Source of the DNA: Pseudomonas anguilliseptica | GTDB taxonomy: Bacteria > Pseudomonadota > Gammaproteobacteria > Pseudomonadales > Pseudomonadaceae | Assembly: GCF_900105355.1 (NCBI RefSeq) | Contig: NZ_FNSC01000001.1 | Coordinates: 3,286,001 to 3,350,000, forward strand | Length of the DNA: 64,000 nucleotides | Direction: 5' to 3' | Shown: positions 9,257 to 18,031 of the stretch, piece by piece | Position numbering within the stretch: position 1 is the stretch's first letter | Layout of the letters: every line of letters begins with the position of its first letter | The notes under the pieces: model-generated | Database searches by the model: none | What the model was told of the DNA's origin: nothing | What the model saw: the letters and a program-made list of their open reading frames with translations, nothing else | Made by a program: the position numbers and the translations under genes

Positions 9257-10087
9257 ATGGGTATGCATCCCGTACTGGTGATTGCGGTGACCGGCGGCAA
9301 AGGTGGCGTCGGTAAGACCAACGTCTCGGTGAACCTGGCGTTGGCCCTGGCCGATCTTGGTCGCCGGGTGATGCTGATGGACGCTGACCTGGGCTTGGCC
9401 AACGTCGATGTGCTGCTTGGCCTGAGCGCCAAACGCACCCTGGAAAACGTCATCAGTGGCGAGTGCGAACTGCGCGATGTATTGCTGCAGGGGCCGGGCG
9501 GTATTCGTATCGTGCCGGCCGCGTCTGGTATCCAGAGCATGGTGCAGCTGTCACCCATGCAGCATGCAGGTTTGATCCAGGCGTTCAGTGATATCAGCGA
9601 CAATCTTGATGTGCTGATTATCGACACTGCCGCCGGTATTGGTGATGGTGTAGTCAGCTTTGTTCGCGCCGCTCAGGAAGTGCTGGTGGTTGTGTGTGAT
9701 GAGCCTACGTCGATTACCGACGCCTATGCGCTGATCAAACTGCTCAACCGCGACCATGGCATGAACCGTTTCCGGGTACTGGCCAATATGGCTCATAGCC
9801 CGCAGGAAGGTCGCAACCTCTTTGCTAAGCTGACTAAAGTCACTGACCGTTTTCTCGATGTTGCCCTGCAGTATGTAGGTGCAGTGCCTTACGATGAGTC
9901 AGTGCGCAAGGCCGTGCAGAAGCAGCGCGCGGTCTACGAAGCCTTCCCGCGCTCGAAGTGCGCGCTGGCGTTCAAGGCGATAGCCCAGAAAGTCGACGCC
10001 TGGCCGTTACCGGCCAACCCGCGCGGTCATTTGGAGTTTTTCGTTGAGCGTCTGGTGCAGCAACCGATCGCGGACACGGCCATATGA
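9257..10087 (+). CDS. fleN: Flagellar number regulator FleN/FlhG (MinD-like ATPase)
   Basis: A 276-residue ParA/MinD family ATPase with deviant Walker A GGKGGVGKTNVSVNLALAL, LMDADLGLANVDVLLGL and LIIDTAAGIGDGV. FleN counters FleQ and FlhF to limit flagella to one per pole. ATG 9257 is chosen because AAGGTG lies 9 bases upstream; an upstream GTG (9245) overlaps this site. The stop overlaps the fliA start (ATGA). Confidence 0.95.
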   Translation: MGMHPVLVIAVTGGKGGVGKTNVSVNLALALADLGRRVMLMDADLGLANVDVLLGLSAKRTLENVISGECELRDVLLQGPGGIRIVPAASGIQSMVQLSPMQHAGLIQAFSDISDNLDVLIIDTAAGIGDGVVSFVRAAQEVLVVVCDEPTSITDAYALIKLLNRDHGMNRFRVLANMAHSPQEGRNLFAKLTKVTDRFLDVALQYVGAVPYDESVRKAVQKQRAVYEAFPRSKCALAFKAIAQKVDAWPLPANPRGHLEFFVERLVQQPIADTAI

Positions 10088-10830
10088 CAGCAGCCTCTGG
10101 ACTTCGTATGTATAGCAAGGCGCAGGCGCAGGATTCCCAGCACCAGTTGATCGAGCGCTACGCGCCCCTGGTCAAACGCATTGCCTATCACCTGTTGGCC
10201 CGTCTACCGGCCAATGTGCAGGTCGACGATTTGATTCAGGCCGGGATGATCGGTCTGCTTGAAGCGTCAAAAAAATACGACTCCAACAAAGGTGCCAGTT
10301 TCGAGACGTTCGCCGGTATTCGCATTCGCGGCTCAATGCTTGATGAAGTGCGCAAAGGTGACTGGGCGCCGCGTTCGGTGCATCGCAATAGCCGCATGGT
10401 CAGCGACGCAATTCGAATAATTGAGGCCAGAACCGGCAGAGACGCTAAAGATCAAGAGGTTGCGGCCGAACTCCAATTGAGTCTCGAGGATTACTACGGC
10501 ATTCTGGGCGACACTTTAGGCAGCCGCCTGTTCAGTTTCGACGACCTGCTTCAGGACGGCGAACACGGTGGGCTGGGTGAAGACGCTGGCAGCAACCACC
10601 TCGAACCTTCTCGTGATCTGGAAGATGAACGCTTTCAGGCGGCCCTGACAGATGCCATTGCCAACCTGCCGGAGCGCGAACGCCTGGTGTTAGCGCTATA
10701 TTACGATGAAGAACTGAATCTTAAAGAGATCGGCGAGGTGTTGGGGGTTAGCGAATCACGTGTAAGCCAACTACACAGTCAGTGTGCCGCTCGTTTACGC
10801 GCTCGTTTGGGTGAGTGGCGTGCACATTGA
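10084..10830 (+). CDS. fliA: RNA polymerase sigma factor FliA (sigma-28)
   Basis: A 248-residue group 3 sigma factor with region 2 (YAPLVKRIAYHLLARLPANVQVDDLIQAGMIGLLEA), region 3 and region 4 with a helix-turn-helix (LNLKEIGEVLGVSESRVSQLHSQ). It transcribes late flagellar and chemotaxis genes. It starts inside the fleN stop (4-bp overlap), so it is translationally coupled to fleN. A matching sigma-28 site lies at 17973. Confidence 0.97.
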   Translation: MTAASGLRMYSKAQAQDSQHQLIERYAPLVKRIAYHLLARLPANVQVDDLIQAGMIGLLEASKKYDSNKGASFETFAGIRIRGSMLDEVRKGDWAPRSVHRNSRMVSDAIRIIEARTGRDAKDQEVAAELQLSLEDYYGILGDTLGSRLFSFDDLLQDGEHGGLGEDAGSNHLEPSRDLEDERFQAALTDAIANLPERERLVLALYYDEELNLKEIGEVLGVSESRVSQLHSQCAARLRARLGEWRAH

Positions 10831-10914
10831 GTTGTTTCGCTAACGCTGGGCCGGTTTCACGATTAAAAGCGCACGCAGGTTGCTGGGTGCGTTTGGGACT
10901 GTACGGAGGTCGAC

Positions 10915-11301
10915 TTGGACAAGAACATGAAAATCCTCATCGTTGATGACTTTTCAACGATGCGACGGATCATCAAGAACCTCCTGCGTGACTTGGGGTT
11001 CACCAACACAGCGGAAGCCGATGATGGCGTCACCGCGCTGCCCATGCTGCAGAGCGGCAGTTTCGACTTTCTGGTGACCGACTGGAACATGCCTGGCATG
11101 ACAGGCATCGACCTGCTGCGCGCGGTGCGTGCAGACGAGCGCCTGAAAACTCTGCCGGTGTTGATGGTCACCGCAGAAGCCAAGCGCGATCAGATCATTG
11201 AAGCAGCCCAGGCTGGGGTTAACGGTTATGTAGTTAAACCGTTCACTGCCCAGGTGCTGAAAGAGAAGATTGAAAAGATCTTCGAACGGGTCAACGGCTG
11301 A
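10915..11301 (+). CDS. cheY: Chemotaxis response regulator CheY
   Basis: A single receiver domain with acidic pocket DD ([12 protein letters not shown]), phospho-Asp in [13 protein letters not shown], Thr in VTAEAKR and Lys in VVKPFTAQ. It diffuses to FliM when phosphorylated. The start is decided by the ribosome-binding site: GGAGG at 10905-10909 is 5 bases from TTG 10915 but 17 from ATG 10927, so a 128-residue form is favoured; the ATG form would be 124 residues. Confidence 0.96.
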   Translation: MDKNMKILIVDDFSTMRRIIKNLLRDLGFTNTAEADDGVTALPMLQSGSFDFLVTDWNMPGMTGIDLLRAVRADERLKTLPVLMVTAEAKRDQIIEAAQAGVNGYVVKPFTAQVLKEKIEKIFERVNG

Positions 11302-11320
11302 TGTCTGCCATGAGGGTGCT

Positions 11321-12109
11321 ATGGAACATAAAGATTCCGTTCAGGGTGACCTTGAGTCGAGCCTGAAACACAACGCTCGCCAACTGGTAGACAGCCTGGA
11401 ACAAGGCAATTTTGGTGAAGCGGTACAGTTGATACATGAGCTCAACAAAGCGCGTGACCGTGGTTTGTATCACGAGATCGGCAAGCTGACCCGTGAGCTG
11501 CATAACGCCATCGTCAATTTTCAGCTCGCCCCCCATATGCCGCATGCCACGGAGGTTTCGCAAATAACCGATGCCACCGAACGGCTGAATTACGTGGTAA
11601 CGATGACCGAAAAAGCGGCCAATCGCACCATGGATCTGGTTGAGCAGAGTGCCCCACTGGTTAACGACCTCAGTGATGAGGCGCAGAGCCTGAGCGCTGA
11701 TTGGGGACGCTTTATGCGCCGCGAGATGAGCGCCGATGGTTTCCGTGAACTGGCCAAGCGTGTTGAGCTGTTTCTCGCGCGTAGCGAGCGCGACGGTGCC
11801 AAACTGTCTGGGCACCTCAACGATATTTTGCTGGCTCAGGACTATCAGGATTTGACTGGGCAGGTGATCAAGCGAGTAACCCAGCTGGTTACCGAGGTGG
11901 AAAGCAACCTGCTGAAGCTGGTGTTGATGGCCAGTCAGGTGGACCAGTTTGCCGGCATTGAGCACAACCATGAGTTGCTCCGCGCCGAACAAGAAAAACA
12001 AAAAGAGCCTTCCCGTGGTGAAGGTCCGCAGATTCATGCCGATAAGCGTGAAGACGTCGTATCCAATCAGGATGATGTCGACGACCTGCTTTCCAGTCTG
12101 GGATTTTAG
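11321..12109 (+). CDS. cheZ: CheY-P phosphatase CheZ
   Basis: A 262-residue helical protein with the catalytic signature LAQDYQDLTGQVIKRV (catalytic Gln) and the C-terminal CheY-binding tail QDDVDDLLSSLGF. It dephosphorylates CheY-P. ATG 11321 fits the family length and follows a purine-rich stretch (gagggtgct). It sits between cheY and cheA. Confidence 0.95.
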   Translation: MEHKDSVQGDLESSLKHNARQLVDSLEQGNFGEAVQLIHELNKARDRGLYHEIGKLTRELHNAIVNFQLAPHMPHATEVSQITDATERLNYVVTMTEKAANRTMDLVEQSAPLVNDLSDEAQSLSADWGRFMRREMSADGFRELAKRVELFLARSERDGAKLSGHLNDILLAQDYQDLTGQVIKRVTQLVTEVESNLLKLVLMASQVDQFAGIEHNHELLRAEQEKQKEPSRGEGPQIHADKREDVVSNQDDVDDLLSSLGF

Positions 12110-12120
12110 GAGCACGTCTT

Positions 12121-14322
12121 ATGAGCTTCGGCGCCGATGAAGAAATCCTCCAGGACTTCCTGGTAGAGGCCGGCGAGATTCTTGAACTACTGTCCGAACA
12201 GCTTGTAGAGCTGGAAAGTCGCCCGGACGACATGAATCTGCTCAACGCTATTTTTCGCGGGTTTCATACCGTTAAAGGTGGTGCCGGTTTTCTCCAGCTC
12301 AACGAGCTGGTGGAATGCTGCCATATCGCAGAAAACGTCTTCGACATCCTGCGTAAGGGTGAGCGGCGCGTCGACTCCGCTTTGATGGATGTGGTGCTGG
12401 AAGCACTGGATGCCGTCAACAGCATGTTTACCGAGGTCCGTGAGCGCACTGATCTGACTCCTGCTACTCCTGAGCTGCTTGCCGCCCTGGCACGCCTGGC
12501 TGAGCCGGCAGGTGCTGAAGAGGCTGCGCCGATTGAAGCGCACGCCGAGCCTGAGCCTGAAGCCGAGGTTGCAGTCGAAGAGCCCACTGGCGATATCACC
12601 GACAGCGAGTTCGAGCAGTTATTGGGGGCCTTGGATGAGTCTCCGGCGCAAGCGCCCAGCGCCGCCAGCAGTGATGAGATTACCGATGATGAGTTCGAGT
12701 CCTTGCTCGATCAGCTGCACGGCAAAGGTCAGTTTGTAGCGCCTGACGTTGCTGTTGCACCAGCGGCACCTGTCGCGGCTGCGCCAGTTGCCGCGGGCGG
12801 CGATGAAATCACCGATGATGAATTTGAATCGTTGCTTGATCAGTTGCATGGCAAAGGTCAGTTTGCTCCGCCACCTGTGTCAGCACCTGCCGCACCGGTG
12901 GCCAAGGCCGAGCCAGCTGATGCACCGAGTGGTGATATCACCGACGATGAATTCGAAGCCTTGCTTGATCAGCTGCACGGCAAAGGCAAGTTTGTCGAAC
13001 CTGAAGCGATCAAGCCCGTTGCTCCCGCGCCGGTTGCCAAGCCTGCTGAACCGGTCAAGGCCGCAGCTAAACCCGCTGCCAAGGTAGAGCCTGTCAAAGC
13101 CTCTACGCCACCGGCCGCCGCGCCAGCAGCTGAGAAGGTTGCGGCGCCCAGCGAGGCAGAAACCACTGTGCGGGTCGATACCGCACGGCTGGATGAAATC
13201 ATGAACATGGTCGGCGAACTGGTGCTGGTGCGTAACCGACTGGTGCGCCTGGGGGCCAGCAGTGCCGACGAAGCCATGTCCAAGGCAGTGTCCAATCTGG
13301 ATGTGGTAACGGCCGACCTGCAGACTGCGGTGATGAAAACCCGCATGCAGCCGATCAAGAAGGTCTTCGGGCGCTTCCCGCGTCTGGTTCGCGACCTTGC
13401 GCGTAACCTGAAAAAAGAGATCAACCTGGAGCTGGTTGGTGAAGAAACCGACCTCGACAAGAACCTGGTCGAGGCATTGGCCGATCCGCTGGTCCACTTG
13501 GTGCGTAACGCAGTCGACCACGGTATTGAAACCCCGGAAGAGCGTGAGGCCTCTGGTAAGGCGCGTGGCGGTAAGGTGATACTGTCCGCCGAGCAAGAGG
13601 GCGATCACATCCTCTTGTCGATCTCTGACGATGGCAAGGGCATGGACGCGGATGTGCTACGCGCCAAAGCGGTGGAAAAAGGTCTGCTGGATAAAGACGC
13701 AGCCGATCGTCTCAATGAGTTCGAATGCTACAACCTGATTTTCGCTCCGGGTTTCTCGACCAAGACCGAAATTTCAGATGTGTCCGGTCGCGGTGTGGGC
13801 ATGGACGTGGTGAAAACCAAGATTTCCCAGCTCAATGGCACGGTCAATGTGTTCTCGGTAAAGGGCCAGGGCTCGAAGATCGTGATCAAGGTGCCGCTGA
13901 CCTTGGCGATCATGCCGACACTGATGGTGATGCTGGCCAATCAAGCGTTCGCTTTCCCGCTGGTCAACGTCAATGAAATTTTCCACCTCGACCTGTCGCG
14001 AACCAATGTGGTTGACGGTCAGGAAGTGGTCATCGTGCGTGATAAGGCCTTGCCGCTGTTCTACCTCAAGCGCTGGCTGATCGGCAGCGCTGCTCATGTG
14101 GAGCAGGGTGAGGGGCATGTGGTGATTCTCACCGTTGGCAGTCAGCGTATCGGCTTTGTAGTCGATCAACTGGTCGGTCAAGAAGAAGTGGTGATCAAGC
14201 CGCTGGGCAAAATGCTGCAGGGCACTCCAGGTATGTCGGGTGCGACCATCACCGGTGATGGACGTATTGCCCTGATTCTTGACGTGCCGAGCATGCTCAA
14301 ACGTTACGCGCGGCGTATCTGA
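12121..14322 (+). CDS. cheA: Chemotaxis histidine kinase CheA
   Basis: A 733-residue kinase. The HPt domain has phospho-His49 (RGFHTVKGGAGFL). A long linker (about 110-345) replaces a recognisable P2 domain. Next come the P3 dimerisation helices (TARLDEIMNMVGELVLVRNRL), the P4 ATPase (HLVRNAVDHGIETP; DDGKGMD; GFSTKTEISDVSGRGVGMD) and the CheW-like P5 domain. The linker holds one partial and three full copies of an ITDDEFExLLDQLHGKG motif. It phosphorylates CheY and CheB. Confidence 0.96.
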   Translation: MSFGADEEILQDFLVEAGEILELLSEQLVELESRPDDMNLLNAIFRGFHTVKGGAGFLQLNELVECCHIAENVFDILRKGERRVDSALMDVVLEALDAVNSMFTEVRERTDLTPATPELLAALARLAEPAGAEEAAPIEAHAEPEPEAEVAVEEPTGDITDSEFEQLLGALDESPAQAPSAASSDEITDDEFESLLDQLHGKGQFVAPDVAVAPAAPVAAAPVAAGGDEITDDEFESLLDQLHGKGQFAPPPVSAPAAPVAKAEPADAPSGDITDDEFEALLDQLHGKGKFVEPEAIKPVAPAPVAKPAEPVKAAAKPAAKVEPVKASTPPAAAPAAEKVAAPSEAETTVRVDTARLDEIMNMVGELVLVRNRLVRLGASSADEAMSKAVSNLDVVTADLQTAVMKTRMQPIKKVFGRFPRLVRDLARNLKKEINLELVGEETDLDKNLVEALADPLVHLVRNAVDHGIETPEEREASGKARGGKVILSAEQEGDHILLSISDDGKGMDADVLRAKAVEKGLLDKDAADRLNEFECYNLIFAPGFSTKTEISDVSGRGVGMDVVKTKISQLNGTVNVFSVKGQGSKIVIKVPLTLAIMPTLMVMLANQAFAFPLVNVNEIFHLDLSRTNVVDGQEVVIVRDKALPLFYLKRWLIGSAAHVEQGEGHVVILTVGSQRIGFVVDQLVGQEEVVIKPLGKMLQGTPGMSGATITGDGRIALILDVPSMLKRYARRI
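12592..13000 (+). repeat. Tandem acidic motif repeats in the CheA linker
   Basis: Four in-frame copies start near residues 158, 185, 228 and 272: DITDSEFEQLLGALD, then three of [DE]ITDDEFE[SA]LLDQLHGKG[QK]F, separated by Ala/Pro-rich spacers. The last three are spaced 43-44 residues. DNA copies differ at third positions, so this is conserved protein repetition and not a recent slippage product. Confidence 0.9.
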
Positions 14323-14327
14323 TTGTT

Positions 14328-14354
14328 AGCGGCGCAGCTATCTGTCGCGCCGCT
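14328..14354. repeat. Inverted repeat between cheA and cheB
   Basis: agcggcgc (14328-14335) pairs perfectly with gcgccgct (14347-14354) across an 11-base loop in the short cheA-cheB gap. The cheB ribosome-binding site (taggag) follows directly. There is no T-run, so it may be a processing or stability hairpin. Confidence 0.45.
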
Positions 14355-14365
14355 TAGGAGTGTTT

Positions 14366-15481
14366 ATGGCTGTTAAGGTGTTGGTGGTTGATGACTCCGG
14401 CTTTTTTCGTCGGCGCGTGTCGGAAATTCTTTCAGCCGACCCGAATATTCAGGTAATCGGTACTGCCACTAATGGTCGTGAAGCCATCGAGCAAGCGCAG
14501 GCGCTCAAGCCTGACGTAATCACCATGGATTACGAGATGCCGATGATGGATGGCATCACGGCCGTGCGTAACATCATGCAGCGCTGTCCGACGCCGGTGC
14601 TGATGTTTTCCTCGCTGACCCACGAAGGCGCGCGCGTGACGTTGGATGCGCTGGAAGCCGGTGCGGTGGATTTCCTGCCGAAGAATTTCGAGGATATTTC
14701 GCGCAACCCGGAGCGGGTCAAGCAGCTGCTCTGCGAAAAAATCCACACCATTGCCCGTAGTAATCGCCGCAGCCTGAGCCCGCCTCCTGTGGCTGCGCCT
14801 GTCGCGACACCTGCTGCGCAAAGCAAGCCAGCAGCCCGTCCGGCGACTACCACCAGCACCTTGGCACGTCCAGCTGCGGCGCCCACTCCGGCTGTTGCCA
14901 GTGCTGCACCTAAGCGCAAGTCCTACAAACTGGTGGCGATTGGTACCTCGACAGGTGGCCCGGTGGCGCTGCAGCGTGTGTTGACCCAGTTGCCGGCTAA
15001 CTTTCCGGCGCCGATTGTACTGATCCAGCATATGCCAGCGGCCTTTACCAAGGCCTTTGCCGAGCGCCTCGACAAGCTCTGTCGTATAAGCGTCAAGGAA
15101 GCCGAGGACGGTGATGTGTTGCGTCCAGGCCTGGCGCTGCTGGCGCCTGGCGGCAAGCAGATGATGGTCGATGCGCGTGGCGTGGTGAAGATCCTTTCTG
15201 GCGATGAACGCCTGAACTACAAGCCCTGTGTTGATATCACCTTTGGTTCGGTAGCCAAGTCCTATGGCGACAAGGTGCTGGCGGTGGTGTTGACCGGTAT
15301 GGGCGCAGACGGTCGTGAAGGTGCGCGCCTGCTCAAGCAAGGTGGCAGCCAGGTGTGGGCGCAGGACGAAGCCAGCTGCGTGATCTATGGCATGCCCATG
15401 GCCATTGTCAAAGCCAACCTGGCCGACGCCATTTACCCGCTGGATGATATTGGCAGGCACCTGGCGGAGACCTGCATTTAA
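14366..15481 (+). CDS. cheB: Chemotaxis methylesterase/deamidase CheB
   Basis: 371 residues: an N-terminal receiver domain ([13 protein letters not shown], phospho-Asp in [13 protein letters not shown]), an Ala/Pro-rich linker (about 135-180) and a methylesterase domain with catalytic Ser in [11 protein letters not shown], His in IQHMPAAFT and Asp in [10 protein letters not shown]. It resets chemoreceptor methylation. ATG 14366 follows taggag by 5 bases. Its stop overlaps the motC start. Confidence 0.96.
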   Translation: MAVKVLVVDDSGFFRRRVSEILSADPNIQVIGTATNGREAIEQAQALKPDVITMDYEMPMMDGITAVRNIMQRCPTPVLMFSSLTHEGARVTLDALEAGAVDFLPKNFEDISRNPERVKQLLCEKIHTIARSNRRSLSPPPVAAPVATPAAQSKPAARPATTTSTLARPAAAPTPAVASAAPKRKSYKLVAIGTSTGGPVALQRVLTQLPANFPAPIVLIQHMPAAFTKAFAERLDKLCRISVKEAEDGDVLRPGLALLAPGGKQMMVDARGVVKILSGDERLNYKPCVDITFGSVAKSYGDKVLAVVLTGMGADGREGARLLKQGGSQVWAQDEASCVIYGMPMAIVKANLADAIYPLDDIGRHLAETCI

Positions 15482-16221
15482 TGGATGTACTGAGCCTTAT
15501 CGGGGTCATCCTGGCCTTTGTCGCCATCCTCGGTGGCAACTACCTGGAAGGTGGCCACGCTGCGGCTCTGCTCAATGGGCCTGCTGCGCTGATCGTGATC
15601 GGCGGCACCCTGGGAGCGGCGTTTTTGCAGGCACCGATGAATGTGTTTAAGCGCGCTCTGGCCATCATCAGCTGGATCTTCTTTCCGCCGCGTGTGGATC
15701 TTGCCGGCGGCATCAACCGGGTGGTTGGCTGGAGCATGACTGCGCGCAAAGAAGGCTTGCTTGGCCTGGAAGCGGTGGCGGATGTTGAAGCCGACCCTTA
15801 CGCCCGCAAAGGTTTACAGCTATTGGTTGATGGTGCGGAGCCTGAGGCCATTCGCAGCATTCTCGAAGTCGATCTGTACACTCAGGAAGGCCGGGATATC
15901 CAGGCCGCTAAGGTCTTTGAAAGCATGGGCGGCTACGCGCCGACTATTGGCATTATCGGCGCTGTGATGGGCCTGATTCACGTGATGGGTAATTTGGCGG
16001 ACCCGAGCAAGCTGGGTGCCGGGATTGCCGTAGCCTTTGTCGCCACCATCTACGGCGTGGGTTTTGCTAACCTCCTGCTGCTGCCCATAGGCAACAAGCT
16101 CAAGGCCATTGCCCAGCGTCAATCGCGTTATCGCGAGATGTTGCTCGAAGGCATCCTGTCGATTGCCGAGGGTGAGAATCCGCGCTCCATCGAATTGAAG
16201 CTGCAAGGCTTTATGGATTGA
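15481..16221 (+). CDS. motC: Flagellar stator protein MotC (MotA-like)
   Basis: A 246-residue MotA/TolQ-type channel protein with four transmembrane helices. The conserved Pro-containing loop YAPTIGIIGAVMGLIHVM and the C-terminal IAEGENPRSIELKLQGF are present. With MotD it forms the second stator set of Pseudomonas, which drives swarming and high-load motility. It overlaps cheB by one base (TAATG) and is 13 bases from motD. Confidence 0.95.
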   Translation: MDVLSLIGVILAFVAILGGNYLEGGHAAALLNGPAALIVIGGTLGAAFLQAPMNVFKRALAIISWIFFPPRVDLAGGINRVVGWSMTARKEGLLGLEAVADVEADPYARKGLQLLVDGAEPEAIRSILEVDLYTQEGRDIQAAKVFESMGGYAPTIGIIGAVMGLIHVMGNLADPSKLGAGIAVAFVATIYGVGFANLLLLPIGNKLKAIAQRQSRYREMLLEGILSIAEGENPRSIELKLQGFMD

Positions 16222-16234
16222 TGGGGACACCATA

Positions 16235-17104
16235 ATGGCCCGCAGGCGTCACCAAGAAGAACATGAAAACCACGAGCGCTGGTTGGTCTCCTATGCAGAC
16301 TTCATCACCTTGCTGTTCGCGTTTTTTGTGGTCATGTATTCGATTTCCTCGATCAATGAAGGCAAGTACAAGATTCTTTCTGACAGTCTGACCGGGGTGT
16401 TCAATCAGCCTGATCGGGCGATCAAGCCGATTCCGGTGGGTGAGGAGCGGCCACGCACCACTGAACCGGATCGTTCGCTGGTGGATGAGGAGCGCGCGCA
16501 GTCATCCGCCGATGACCTGCAGAGCATTGCCAGCAGCGTGCGTGAGGCATTTGGCGACTTGATTCAGTCCGAACAGCTCAAGGTCAGTGGCAATGAGCTG
16601 TGGATCGAGATTGAGCTCAGCTCCAGCCTGCTGTTCACCAGCGGCGATGCCATGCCTAACAATGCGGCTTTTGACATTATCGAGAAGGTAGCCAAAATTT
16701 TGGCACCATACGAAAACCCGATTCACGTGGAAGGCTTTACCGACAACCTGCCGATTCAGACGGCTCAGTTCCCGACCAACTGGGAACTGTCTACCGCGCG
16801 GGCTGCCAGTATCGTGCGTATGCTCACTATGGATGGGGTCAACCCCAGTCGGTTGGCGGCAGTCGGTTATGGCGAGTTCCAGCCTGTCGCGGATAACACC
16901 ACGGCCGAGGGGCGTGGGCGCAATCGCAGGGTCGTGTTGGTAATCTCGCGCAATCTAGATGTGCGCCGCAGTGTGAGTGGTGTCGGCAGCGCTAATGCCA
17001 AACCCGATGCGGCTTTGCAACGGGCTGGCACGCAACCTGCACCAGCCCCGGCAGCGCCGGCCCCGCAAGCGGGTGCCGTCAATCCCCCGTCGCCGGCCCC
17101 ATAA
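16235..17104 (+). CDS. motD: Flagellar stator protein MotD (MotB-like)
   Basis: 289 residues: one N-terminal transmembrane helix with the proton-carrying Asp (WLVSYADFITLLFAFFVVMYSIS), then an OmpA-like peptidoglycan-binding domain (about 150-240, VEGFTDNLPI...NWELSTARAASIVR...GRGRNRRVVLVI). The C-terminal tail is Ala/Pro-rich (APAPAAPAPQAG...). It is the peptidoglycan anchor for MotC. Confidence 0.95.
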   Translation: MARRRHQEEHENHERWLVSYADFITLLFAFFVVMYSISSINEGKYKILSDSLTGVFNQPDRAIKPIPVGEERPRTTEPDRSLVDEERAQSSADDLQSIASSVREAFGDLIQSEQLKVSGNELWIEIELSSSLLFTSGDAMPNNAAFDIIEKVAKILAPYENPIHVEGFTDNLPIQTAQFPTNWELSTARAASIVRMLTMDGVNPSRLAAVGYGEFQPVADNTTAEGRGRNRRVVLVISRNLDVRRSVSGVGSANAKPDAALQRAGTQPAPAPAAPAPQAGAVNPPSPAP

Positions 17105-17155
17105 GGGTGGCCCCGTTCTCGGTCAGGCTGCAGCTGCACCGGGAGGATGATAACG

Positions 17156-17944
17156 ATGAGAGTCTGGGCAGTAGCCAATCAAAAAGGTGGAGTCGGCAAG
17201 ACCACCACATCAATCGCTCTGGCAGGTCTGTTGGCCGATGCCGGCAAGCGTGTGGTGATCGTCGACCTCGATCCCCACGGGTCGATGACCAGCTATTTCG
17301 GGCATGACCCGGACAGCCTGGAACACAGTAGCTTTGACCTGTTTCAGCATAAGGGCAGTGTGCCTCGTGGCTTGCCGCAGCAATTGCTGTTGCCCACCAG
17401 TGATGAGCGGATCTCGCTGCTGCCCTCGAGTACTGCGCTGGCCACACTTGAGCGCCAGTCGCCAGGGCAGAGTGGTCTGGGCCTGGTGATTGCCAAGAGT
17501 CTGGCTCAGCTCTGGCAGGACTTCGATCATGCGGTGATCGACAGCCCGCCCTTGCTCGGCGTGTTGATGGTCAATGCTCTGGCCGCCAGCCAGCAGCTGG
17601 TGATTCCGGTGCAGACCGAGTTCCTGGCTGTCAAAGGCCTGGAACGGATGGTCAATACCCTGGCGATGATCAACCGTTCGCGTCAGCAGGCGTTACCGTA
17701 CACCATTGTGCCGACCCTGTTTGATCGGCGTACCCAGGCTTCCATGGGGACACTGCGGGTGTTGCGCAATACTTACCCTGAGCATCTATGGCCGGCGTAC
17801 ATTCCGGTGGATACGCGCTTGCGTGACGCCAGCCGGGCAGGCGTTACACCTTCAACGTTCGACAACAATAGCCGTGGTGTAATTGCCTACCGGGCCTTGC
17901 TCAAGCACCTGTTATCGCAGCAAATTGCCGCACAGGTCGCCTGA
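17156..17944 (+). CDS. ParA-family ATPase (ParC-like, chemotaxis array placement)
   Basis: A 262-residue ParA/Soj ATPase with deviant Walker A NQKGGVGKTTTSIALAG, DLDPHGSMTSYFG and IDSPPLLGVLMVNAL. In Vibrio and Pseudomonas the ParA homologue encoded within the che cluster (ParC) brings chemoreceptor arrays to the cell pole. ATG 17156 lies 9 bases after GGAGG; an ATG at 17147 abuts the Shine-Dalgarno and is unlikely. The next gene is its presumed partner ParP. Confidence 0.92.
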   Translation: MRVWAVANQKGGVGKTTTSIALAGLLADAGKRVVIVDLDPHGSMTSYFGHDPDSLEHSSFDLFQHKGSVPRGLPQQLLLPTSDERISLLPSSTALATLERQSPGQSGLGLVIAKSLAQLWQDFDHAVIDSPPLLGVLMVNALAASQQLVIPVQTEFLAVKGLERMVNTLAMINRSRQQALPYTIVPTLFDRRTQASMGTLRVLRNTYPEHLWPAYIPVDTRLRDASRAGVTPSTFDNNSRGVIAYRALLKHLLSQQIAAQVA

Positions 17945-17972
17945 GATGAACGGCTATGCTGAAGATATAGGC

Positions 17973-17999
17973 TCAAGTCTGTCGCTAGCGCGGCCGATA
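17973..17999 (+). promoter_or_regulatory. Sigma-28 (FliA) promoter upstream of parP-like gene
   Basis: TCAAGTCT, 12 bases, then GCCGATA matches the FliA consensus (TCAAG/TAAAG -35, GCCGATAA -10) in the 87-base gap before the parP-like gene. fliA itself is encoded at 10084. This suggests separate late-class expression of parP and cheW. Confidence 0.78.
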
Positions 18000-18031
18000 G
18001 TCTGTACAGATTGTTATTGTGGGTTGTATTC

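Noticed and set aside
12592..13000. CheA linker repeats as a CRISPR-like or microsatellite array
   Set aside because: Copies are in frame, diverged at silent positions and have unequal spacers; this is protein-level repetition.
14432..15460. 342-codon minus-strand frame inside cheB
   Set aside because: Antisense to a canonical CheB; His/Arg/Gln-rich shadow.
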